A stretch of 5,416 bases of DNA from Rikenellaceae bacterium. Lineage in GTDB: Bacteria > Bacteroidota > Bacteroidia > Bacteroidales > UBA932. The stretch is from contig CAAGIG010000018.1 of NCBI GenBank assembly GCA_900769885.1, positions 1 to 5,416 of the forward strand. The letters are read 5' to 3'. The notes under the pieces are model-generated. The model was not told the origin of the DNA. It saw only the letters and a program-made list of their open reading frames with translations, and did not search any database. This document shows, piece by piece, positions 1 to 5,416 of the stretch; the stretch's first letter is position 1, and each line of letters begins with the position of its first letter. Position numbers and translations under genes: made by a program.

Positions 1-72
1 GATACCATTCTCAAGCATATGCATATACTTCAATCGTTCTGCATAGCCATGTTTCTTTCTTTTTTTAAACAT
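1..72 (-). CDS. N-terminal fragment of a probable IS3-type transposase OrfA (helix-turn-helix)
   Basis: An ATG at 72 opens a frame that stays open to the window edge, giving 24 residues: a very basic start (MFKKRKKHGY) followed by AERLKYMHMLENGI. A Lys/Arg-rich head, then a Tyr/Glu-Leu-Lys helix ending in ENG-I, resembles the first helix of the HTH_Tnp-type domain in IS3 OrfA proteins, which bind the terminal repeats. An in-frame TAG lies nine codons upstream (within the hairpin loop region) with no other ATG between, so ATG 72 is the likely start. There is no separate ribosome-binding site; the only G-rich stretch is the hairpin's 3' arm, which would hinder access. The fragment is too short to exclude an unrelated small DNA-binding protein. 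Confidence 0.5.
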   Translation of the reverse strand, partial: MFKKRKKHGYAERLKYMHMLENGI

Positions 73-79
73 AACAAAA

Positions 80-109
80 CCCCGAAAGTTTTTTGTCTAA
101 CTTTCGGGG
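80..109 (-). terminator. 11-bp hairpin with U-rich tail: IS-end hairpin that can act as terminator
   Basis: Minus-strand bases 109-99 (CCCCGAAAGTT) pair perfectly with 90-80 (AACTTTCGGGG) around an 8-base loop, followed by TTTTGTTATGTTT. In that direction it has the form of a rho-independent terminator with a slightly broken U-tract; in the plus direction there is no T-run. It lies 32 bases after the alaX stop, so it could end the pepT-alaX transcript. Because it also falls inside the probable IS terminal repeat and ends 7 bases before the transposase start, it may equally shield the transposase gene from transcription entering from outside. Confidence 0.75.
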
Positions 110-140
110 GTCATGTCATAACTCTAATGGGGGTATATTG

Positions 141-608
141 TTATTGCAACACTTTCCAGCGCACTCTCCAGCGGCCATCTTCAAAATCGTGACTAAGTAT
201 TTTAAAAGTACCTATTTCTGAGGTGTTGGAAACGTGTGCTCCTATGCAGGCACATGTATCATAGTCTCCAACTTTAACGATTCTCAAAGTTTCAGATACA
301 TTCTCTGGAAGTTTACTCAAATCGACAAGTCCTTCTGCTTCTGAGAGAGGAATATACGACTCAGTAACCTCAAGATGGGCAGCTATCACCTCATTCACAG
401 CCGATTCTATTTGTACTACCTGCTCATCTGTCGGTGCGGCAGACAAAAAGTAATCGCATTTGCTTTTCTTTTTCTCAATATGAGTATTTTTTGAACGGGG
501 ACATCCGAACATTCTGACCATTGTCTGGTTCAGAATATGTTCAGCGGTGTGCATCGGTGGATGCTCTTGTTTATTGTGTTCGTTCAGAATGGGGGTTTCT
601 GTTGTCAT
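141..608 (-). CDS. alaX: Stand-alone alanyl-tRNA editing protein (AlaX family)
   Basis: A 155-residue cytoplasmic protein matching the editing domain of alanyl-tRNA synthetase. It would hydrolyse serine (or glycine) wrongly attached to tRNA-Ala. The zinc-binding motifs are in the expected order: HTAEH (H20, H24) near the N-terminus and C121-IGA-H125, followed by VSNTSEIG, which corresponds to the CGGTHVxxTGEIG segment of AlaRS. Length fits the short AlaX type, with no aminoacylation domain and no C-terminal extension. ATG 608 is chosen because it follows the pepT stop by only 6 bases. An internal ATG at 554 (M19, directly before HTAEH) is possible, but that would leave the fold with almost no N-terminal strand. 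There is no Shine-Dalgarno sequence, as is usual in Bacteroidota. Probably co-transcribed with pepT. Family assignment is firm; preference for Ser or Gly cannot be read from the sequence. Confidence 0.9.
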   Translation of the reverse strand: MTTETPILNEHNKQEHPPMHTAEHILNQTMVRMFGCPRSKNTHIEKKKSKCDYFLSAAPTDEQVVQIESAVNEVIAAHLEVTESYIPLSEAEGLVDLSKLPENVSETLRIVKVGDYDTCACIGAHVSNTSEIGTFKILSHDFEDGRWRVRWKVLQ

Positions 609-614
609 TGGCTG

Positions 615-1838
615 CTATTGTGCGTAGATTTTCAAGATGTTCAGAATCACTTCAGTAGCTTTCTCCATACTCTCTACAGGAACATATTCAAATTTGCCGT
701 GGAAGTTGTGTCCCCCTGCAAAGATATTTGGACAAGGCAATCCCATAAATGAAAGGCGAGCTCCGTCTGTACCACCTCTGATTGGACGGATATCAACCTC
801 GATACCAGCCTCTTCCATTGCTTTTACAGCTGTTTCTATGATATGATAGTGAGGCTCTACCTCTTTTCTCATATTGTAGTATTGGTCTTTCATTTCAAGG
901 GTAAATGTACCTTCGCCATATTTTGCGTTCATAAATGCCACACACTCTTCGAGAAGTTTTTTCTTTTGTTCAAACAATTCGAAATCGTGGTCACGGATAA
1001 TGTATTGGATGGTAGCCTCCTCAACAACACCTGAGAATTTCACGATATGGAAGAAACCTTCATAACCTGTTGTATGTTCGGGTCTTTGCCATACAGGAAG
1101 CATATCATTCAGTTCTGAAGCGAGGATAATGGCATTGACCATTTTGTCTTTCGCATAGCCGGGGTGGATATTGCGACCCTGAACTGTGATTTTAGCACCC
1201 GCTGCATTGAAGTTCTCATATTCAAGTTCTCCAATCTGGCCACCGTCCATTGTGTAGGCATATTTTGCTCCGAATTTTGCAACATCGAAATAGTCAACTC
1301 CTCTACCGATTTCTTCATCAGGAGTAAAGCCGATTTTGATCTCTCCGTGTTTGAATTCAGGGTGGGTCATAATATATTCTGCGGCACACATTATTTCAGC
1401 AACACCTGCTTTGTCATCTGCACCCAAAAGTGTTGTTCCATCGGTAGTTACAATGGTTTGACCAATATATCTGCGAAGTTCGGGGAAATCTGCAGGAGAG
1501 AGTTTCATACCTTTCTCAGGATTGATAACGATATCTCCACCATCGTAGTTCTCAAATACTTGAGGTTTGATATCTGCTCCTGATGCGTCAGGAGATGAAT
1601 CAACGTGGGCAATAAAACCGATAGCAGGAACATCCTTTTCAATGTTTGAAGGGATGGTTGCCATCAAATATCCGTATTGGTCCACTGATACATTTTCCAC
1701 ACCCATTGCTTTTAGCTCTTCACATAGAAGATTCAAAAGGTTGAATTGCTTTTGGGTACTGGGTTGAGAAGGAGAATCGGGGTCCGACATTGTGTCGACT
1801 GCTACATATCTTAAAAATTTGTCTAATATCTTTTCCAT
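615..1838 (-). CDS. pepT: Peptidase T (tripeptide aminopeptidase, M20B)
   Basis: A 407-residue cytoplasmic dizinc aminopeptidase that removes the N-terminal residue from tripeptides. Length and motifs match the PepT family throughout. Expected metal ligands and catalytic residues, placed by analogy with Salmonella PepT, are H78 and D80 (AHVDSSPD), D141 (LLGADDKAG), E175 as general base and E176 as ligand (TPDEEIG), D198 (YTMDGG) and H380 (GGHNFHGKFE). Substrate-pocket segments NIHPGYAKDKMVNA (H225) and RPIRGGTDGARLS (R354) are present, and the lid (dimerisation) domain lies between D198 and about residue 325. No signal peptide. ATG 1838 gives the canonical MEKILDKFLRYV start and follows an A/T-rich leader (aataaaagatt). 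A Bacteroidetes promoter is visible 27-57 bases upstream, and alaX begins 6 bases after its TAG stop. It appears intact. Confidence 0.97.
   Translation of the reverse strand: MEKILDKFLRYVAVDTMSDPDSPSQPSTQKQFNLLNLLCEELKAMGVENVSVDQYGYLMATIPSNIEKDVPAIGFIAHVDSSPDASGADIKPQVFENYDGGDIVINPEKGMKLSPADFPELRRYIGQTIVTTDGTTLLGADDKAGVAEIMCAAEYIMTHPEFKHGEIKIGFTPDEEIGRGVDYFDVAKFGAKYAYTMDGGQIGELEYENFNAAGAKITVQGRNIHPGYAKDKMVNAIILASELNDMLPVWQRPEHTTGYEGFFHIVKFSGVVEEATIQYIIRDHDFELFEQKKKLLEECVAFMNAKYGEGTFTLEMKDQYYNMRKEVEPHYHIIETAVKAMEEAGIEVDIRPIRGGTDGARLSFMGLPCPNIFAGGHNFHGKFEYVPVESMEKATEVILNILKIYAQ
719..749 (-). promoter_or_regulatory. Possible internal promoter inside pepT, ahead of alaX
   Basis: Minus-strand TATCTTTG (726-719) matches the Bacteroidetes -7 element TAnnTTTG and has TTTA (749-746) 19 bases upstream as a near -33 TTTG. 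This is the same geometry as the promoter in front of pepT. It lies in the 3' end of pepT, about 110 bases before the alaX start. A match of this length is expected by chance about once per strand in a window of this size, so it is only a candidate. Confidence 0.2.
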
Positions 1839-1864
1839 AATCTTTTATTTAATTGTATTTACGA

Positions 1865-1895
1865 CAAATATACGAACAAGCGAGTGAAATATAAA
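1865..1895 (-). promoter_or_regulatory. Bacteroidetes-type promoter proximal to pepT
   Basis: Minus-strand TATATTTG (1872-1865) is a perfect TAnnTTTG -7 element. TTTA (1895-1892), a 3-of-4 match to the -33 TTTG, lies 19 bases upstream. The -7 element ends 26 bases before the pepT ATG, which would give a leader of roughly 20 bases, A/T-rich as is typical for translation initiation in this phylum. The -33 region overlaps a small palindrome at 1892-1905. Confidence 0.55.
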
Positions 1896-1905
1896 GCTTG
1901 CTTTA
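1892..1905. repeat. Short palindrome overlapping the pepT -33 region
   Basis: TAAAGC and GCTTTA form a perfect 6-bp inverted repeat around a 2-base centre. The two-base loop is too tight for a stable RNA hairpin and there is no T-run, so it is not a terminator. Its position over the -33 element would suit a regulator-binding site, but in A/T-rich intergenic DNA a match this short can be chance. Confidence 0.25.
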
Positions 1906-1947
1906 ATATTTTACAACGAGCGCAGTATGTATTTCTGTCATTTATGG

Positions 1948-1955
1948 CAAATATA
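1948..1955 (-). promoter_or_regulatory. Second, distal -7-like motif upstream of pepT
   Basis: TATATTTG on the minus strand is identical to the proximal -7 element 83 bases further on. The nearest upstream TTTG (1982-1979, inside the last codons of the permease gene) is 23 bases away, a little longer than the usual 19-21. It could give a longer pepT leader. Nothing else definite is seen in the 123-base gap between the permease and pepT: no small ORF, RNA gene or convincing terminator. Confidence 0.35.
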
Positions 1956-1961
1956 GTGATT

Positions 1962-3254
1962 TTATTTTTGCTTTACACCAAATGAGGGATCGACCTTAAT
2001 CAGAGCAGTTACAGCCAAGGTGACTCCGCAGCACAACATTATCCACCAGAAGAAGTTTACATATCCCAACTGTTGCTGAATCCATCCTGCAAACATTCCG
2101 GGCAGCATCATTCCCAAAGCCATAAAAGCAGTGCAAATGGCATAGTGGGAAGTTTTGCTGGGTCCCTCTGCGAAATACATCATATAGAGCATAAATGAAG
2201 TGAAACCAACACCATATCCGAACTGTTCAATAAATACTGCTCCATTAATCAAAATCATATCAAGCAAATGGTTCGGGTCGGGCTGAGCCATACTCATCCA
2301 GCAAAAAACCAGACAAGGGAGGGTCAATGAAAGGGCCATTGGCCAAAGGGAACGCTTAAGACCTATTCTTGAGACAATGAATCCTCCCAAAATTCCACCA
2401 ACGGTCAGACCAATAATTCCAATTGTTCCATATACAAGCCCCACCTGAGTGGTATTCATTCCCAAACCTCCCGCTTCGACAGGGTCGAGGAAGAATGGAT
2501 TAATCATCTTGACAAGTTGTGCCTCAGGGAATCTGTACAACAATATAAACAGCACTGCTACCCATACACCTCTCTTTTTAAAGAAGGAATAGAATGTTCC
2601 AAAAAACTCTTTCAGAACATTGGTTTTGGCCCCCTCTTCAACACTTGAACGGTCTGCGACAGGCTTAGGTAGCATTCTGATGTGATAAAAAGTTACAAGA
2701 AGGAACAATACCGACATTGTGGCAAAAGTTATTGCCCAAGCCAACGGAATATCCCCTGTTGTCGCTTCAAGATACCCTGCCGCCATAACAACTCCTCCCT
2801 GTCCGAGAATTGTCGCCAAACGGTAAAATGCACTCCGCACCCCCACATAGAGAGACTGGTCGCTGCTATCCAACGCCAGCATATAAAATCCGTCTGCTGC
2901 AATATCGTGGGTTGCAGAAAGGAATCCTATCAGCCAGAAAATTGCCAATGAAAAAAGGAGATAATTGTCCAAAGGGAGAACAAATGCAAGAACTGCAAAT
3001 GCTATTCCCATCAACAACTGAGTATAAACTGTCCACCATCTTTTGGTTTTGATTATATCCACAAAAGGGCTCCAGAAGGGCTTTATAACCCACGGAAGAT
3101 AGAGCCATCCGGTATAAAAAGCCAACTCTGCATTGGACATCCCCATATTCTTATAAAGAATTGTAGATAAGGTATTTACAGCGATATAGGGCAATCCTTC
3201 CGCCAGATAAAGGGTAGGAATCCACCACATCGGAGATTTTTTGGTCTTTTGCAT
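1962..3254 (-). CDS. AmpG-type MFS permease (probable muropeptide importer)
   Basis: A 430-residue inner-membrane protein of the major facilitator superfamily with about twelve hydrophobic segments (roughly residues 10-34, 43-66, 74-94, 98-120, 140-160, 170-192, 229-247, 270-295, 303-322, 332-360, 370-392, 398-418). A charged cytoplasmic loop at 195-228 separates the two halves. AmpG/PAT-family signatures are clear: YLAEGLPY in helix 1, WVIKPFWSPFVD after helix 2, and ATHDIAADGFYM around residue 115-125, corresponding to ATQDIA-D in AmpG. AmpG imports GlcNAc-anhydroMurNAc peptides in proton-driven fashion for peptidoglycan recycling. The gene starts 12 bases after the stop of the SpoIID-domain gene, so the two are almost certainly co-transcribed, which supports a cell-wall substrate. 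The homologous family also includes permeases of unproven substrate, so specificity is inferred. Confidence 0.85.
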   Translation of the reverse strand: MQKTKKSPMWWIPTLYLAEGLPYIAVNTLSTILYKNMGMSNAELAFYTGWLYLPWVIKPFWSPFVDIIKTKRWWTVYTQLLMGIAFAVLAFVLPLDNYLLFSLAIFWLIGFLSATHDIAADGFYMLALDSSDQSLYVGVRSAFYRLATILGQGGVVMAAGYLEATTGDIPLAWAITFATMSVLFLLVTFYHIRMLPKPVADRSSVEEGAKTNVLKEFFGTFYSFFKKRGVWVAVLFILLYRFPEAQLVKMINPFFLDPVEAGGLGMNTTQVGLVYGTIGIIGLTVGGILGGFIVSRIGLKRSLWPMALSLTLPCLVFCWMSMAQPDPNHLLDMILINGAVFIEQFGYGVGFTSFMLYMMYFAEGPSKTSHYAICTAFMALGMMLPGMFAGWIQQQLGYVNFFWWIMLCCGVTLAVTALIKVDPSFGVKQK

Positions 3255-3266
3255 AATACAATCCTA

Positions 3267-5416
3267 TTAATACATCTTTTCTATTTTTGAACCTCTGAAA
3301 TAATGGGCAAGAATCTCATTGTACTTATACCCCTTTTCACCCATTACAGCAGCACCTATCTGACACAAACCCACACCGTGTCCCCAGCCTGCGCCATTTA
3401 GGACAAATCGTGCAGGAACAGTTTGCGAATCGGCAATTGTCTCACCTTGTGTTGAAACCACAAAAGCAGAACTGAAGAGATGGCTCCTTGAGAGAGTCTT
3501 TCTGATTTCCAGTTCCTTACCTATCACCATACTCCTGCTGGTTCCCACGATTTTCAATTGACAGATTCTTCCTGAAGCTCCATATTTTAATGGTTCCAGA
3601 GCTTTGATAGCGCCAAAATCGATACCGGAACGGGCAGCAACAATTTCTGAAATTTCCTCCTGAGTATATTCCACTTTCCAACGATAAAAATCGACAGTTT
3701 CCCTGTCGTAATCATTCAGCAAACGGGACAAAAGTTCCTTATCATCGGTGTTACAGAAAGCCTCAGGGGTTGAAAGAATCCAATCCGCAGGATTTTCCAC
3801 ATTTGCAGCAGGAGTATTCACCCCTTCAGGAGTATCCAAAACAGGACGAAGATAATCAGGCTCTTTATCATCCCAGCAGGCAGAGAATTTTTCAGAGACA
3901 CCCCCGCAACATTTTGAAAATCTCGCATCGCAAATCTCCCCTTCATACATAAGCACCTCTCCACGAGTCTGTTCAATAACCTTCTGCATTTTAGGATCAC
4001 TCAAACGCATAAGTCCCTGATATCTCTGACAATGGTCATCGGCACAAACATCAAAGAAAGTGTGATCCTCCCTGTCATACCACTTGATTCGGGTAGTATC
4101 ATTTTCTACAAAATCGTAACGGCTCTGCTCATCTCTCACAGAGGCACCTGAGAGGGTCGGACGAGCCAACAGCCACGAACGGGAAATCACAGCGTGAGCT
4201 TTCAAAAACTCCTCAGATGACCCCTCGTGCATTTCAGAGGATATCACACTCAAAAGATAATCCTCCACCTTCAATATATTGACAGCATAAACTCCACCAT
4301 CGTGCGGAACAAACATTATCGATCCGTTAAACAGCTGATTTTCTTTTCTTTCCCAATGGAAATTGACCCCGATTGTCACATCTTTCAACTCAAAACGCCC
4401 TTCAGCATAACTTTCTGGTTCAAAAACCAATCTATCGTAGAGCCTTCCCCTCCAAAAAACTTTTCCACCACGATTGGAAACCTCTTCCAAAGAGAGAACA
4501 TTTACAGACTCCTGAATATAAGGAGTATGGAAATCAATTTGAATCTTCTCCTGACACATCAGCCCCACACTGATATTTGGTTCCACACGCAAGGAGCCCT
4601 CTTTTAATTCGGGAGTCACCTCAGCTATCACCTCTTTCAAAAGGGAAGAATCTATTTTATCAAAATCACCCTTATCGGCAGCTATAAAAGCTCCGGCAAT
4701 ATCGGCACAGCCCGGAGAGATTCTCACCTGCTCATCTCCTTGTGCAAAATAACGCTCCGGACGGTGTTTTGTCCTTGGAATAACCACTGTAACAAATTCA
4801 TCCTCAACCATCCAGCAGAAAACATTGATTTTCTCTCCCCACTTTAAGAAAATCTGCTCAAACCTGTTGGCACATTCAAAAGAGTCCTTAAGTCTGAACA
4901 CCTCAATAGAAGGGATATATTGTTTCAAATCGATTTTCCCGAAATCCCTCTCCAAAGGGAGAAAACCTTTATTTCCTATCTGGAAATGGAAATGGTCGGG
5001 GGCACTAGCACCACTTTCAGGGCCATTGTAAAATACCACATAATCGGGATAACGCTGCGCAAGCGAGAGCATATCCTCATATCTGAAACGACTCATTTGC
5101 TGAGGGATATGTCTATTGTCAGGGACAGTAAAATGGCGAGGGAAAATAGGGAAAGGATTTACCTCAATAGAATACTCAGACCTCAATTTTACAGGTATCC
5201 CCTTTTGGACTGCAGGACGGTTTGCCGGACAAAGGAAGCAGGCCCTTTTAGCCAACGAAGCTGTATCGGTCTTTGCAAAAGAACTTACCGCACGTGCCGG
5301 ATTAAAATAGACATCAATATCTATACCATTGACACTAAGTCTCTTTTGCAATACATTTTCCAAATCTGCATATCTTTTTGCAACCTCATCCCATTTGGAT
5401 AGCTGCTCCTCAAAAA
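3267..5416 (-). CDS. GalT/HIT-like (DUF4922-type) and SpoIID/LytB fusion protein, 5'-truncated by window edge
   Basis: The frame is open to the right edge (first full codon at 5414) and gives 715 residues. A TTG at 5363 is not the start, because the preceding 17 codons encode a protein-like amphipathic stretch (FEEQLSKWDEVAKRYAD). Numbering from L5363 as 1, residues about 1-250 are a GalT/HIT-like domain with CFLC (C42, C45), H85 and the catalytic-type motif HFHFQ (H124, H126, Q128) in a GASAPDHFHFQ context. Residues about 260-698 are a SpoIID/LytB domain: EDYLLSVISSEM (E377 matching the SpoIID catalytic Glu), AHAVISRSW, a His/Cys cluster (H434, C440, H444, C445), CCGG at 485-488, and the GWGHGVGLCQIGA terminus (H662). 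SpoIID cleaves peptide-free glycan strands. No signal peptide is visible, but the true N-terminus is missing. The fused reaction is unknown to me; the adjacent AmpG-like permease suggests it handles imported muropeptides. Confidence 0.85.
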   Translation of the reverse strand, partial: FEEQLSKWDEVAKRYADLENVLQKRLSVNGIDIDVYFNPARAVSSFAKTDTASLAKRACFLCPANRPAVQKGIPVKLRSEYSIEVNPFPIFPRHFTVPDNRHIPQQMSRFRYEDMLSLAQRYPDYVVFYNGPESGASAPDHFHFQIGNKGFLPLERDFGKIDLKQYIPSIEVFRLKDSFECANRFEQIFLKWGEKINVFCWMVEDEFVTVVIPRTKHRPERYFAQGDEQVRISPGCADIAGAFIAADKGDFDKIDSSLLKEVIAEVTPELKEGSLRVEPNISVGLMCQEKIQIDFHTPYIQESVNVLSLEEVSNRGGKVFWRGRLYDRLVFEPESYAEGRFELKDVTIGVNFHWERKENQLFNGSIMFVPHDGGVYAVNILKVEDYLLSVISSEMHEGSSEEFLKAHAVISRSWLLARPTLSGASVRDEQSRYDFVENDTTRIKWYDREDHTFFDVCADDHCQRYQGLMRLSDPKMQKVIEQTRGEVLMYEGEICDARFSKCCGGVSEKFSACWDDKEPDYLRPVLDTPEGVNTPAANVENPADWILSTPEAFCNTDDKELLSRLLNDYDRETVDFYRWKVEYTQEEISEIVAARSGIDFGAIKALEPLKYGASGRICQLKIVGTSRSMVIGKELEIRKTLSRSHLFSSAFVVSTQGETIADSQTVPARFVLNGAGWGHGVGLCQIGAAVMGEKGYKYNEILAHYFRGSKIEKMY

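Larger units (their letters stand above)
1..118 (-). mobile_element. Left end of a probable IS3-family (IS150-like) insertion sequence, partial
   Basis: Read on the minus strand from 118, the sequence starts TGACATGACCCCCGAAAGTT and continues AGACA. This has the layout I know from left ends of IS150-group IS3 elements: a TG tip, a C-run about 8 bases in, then AAAGTT-GAC. As in many of those elements, the repeat folds into a hairpin (109 to 80), and a short basic ORF starts just after it (72). The tip lies 22 bases downstream of the alaX stop, so the insertion would sit in the intergenic space without breaking that gene. The right end and the target duplication are outside the window; bases 119-121 (taa on the plus strand) are where the duplication would be expected. 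Identification rests on pattern memory of the terminal repeat plus the ORF start, not on an alignment. Confidence 0.6.

Noticed and set aside
54..69. A-rich run (A7G) at codons 2-5 of the left-edge ORF as a programmed frameshift site
   Set aside because: In IS3 elements the -1 slippery site lies at the end of OrfA, before OrfB, not next to the start codon. Here the run just encodes the Lys/Arg-rich head.
1164..1583. Plus-strand open frame of 139 codons opposite pepT
   Set aside because: It is fully antisense to conserved catalytic segments of PepT, and its Cys/Phe/Ile-rich composition is what reverse-complemented coding sequence produces.
1839..1961. Terminator or riboswitch between the permease gene and pepT
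   Set aside because: The only inverted repeat has a two-base loop and no following T-run, and there is no extended structured or conserved-looking leader.
4227..4607. Plus-strand open frame of 126 codons opposite the SpoIID part
   Set aside because: Antisense shadow of a conserved domain with no family resemblance and no initiation signals.
4920..5402. Plus-strand open frame of 160 codons opposite the fusion gene
   Set aside because: It lies antisense to the strongly supported GalT-like domain, its translation shows no recognisable motif, and no promoter or leader precedes it.

Overview
The window looks like a chromosomal segment of a Bacteroidota organism, probably order Bacteroidales. The reasons are the moderately AT-rich base composition, intergenic matches to the Bacteroidetes sigma-factor -7 element (TAnnTTTG), A/T-rich leaders without clear Shine-Dalgarno sites, and a DUF4922-like/SpoIID fusion protein that I associate with this phylum. 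All real genes are on the minus strand, so transcription runs from the right edge to the left edge.

Right half (5416 to 1962): a large two-domain protein enters from the right edge with its start codon outside the window. Its N-terminal half is a GalT/HIT-like nucleotidyltransferase or phosphorylase domain and its C-terminal half is a SpoIID/LytB peptidoglycan domain. Twelve bases after its stop comes an AmpG-type MFS permease. The pair looks like one operon for uptake and intracellular processing of muropeptides; this role is inferred from family membership and context.

Middle and left (1961 to 141): a 123-base intergenic region holds two perfect Bacteroidetes -7 motifs and a small palindrome. 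It is followed by peptidase T (pepT) and, six bases later, a stand-alone AlaX-type alanyl-tRNA editing protein. PepT could finish the breakdown of peptides and AlaX removes serine or glycine wrongly attached to tRNA-Ala. These two form a second short transcription unit, which may also receive read-through from the first.

Left edge (118 to 1): 22 bases after the alaX stop, the sequence matches the left end of an IS3-family (IS150-like) insertion sequence. It has a TG-initiated terminal repeat, an 11-bp hairpin able to act as a terminator, and the first 24 codons of an OrfA-like transposase that runs off the window.
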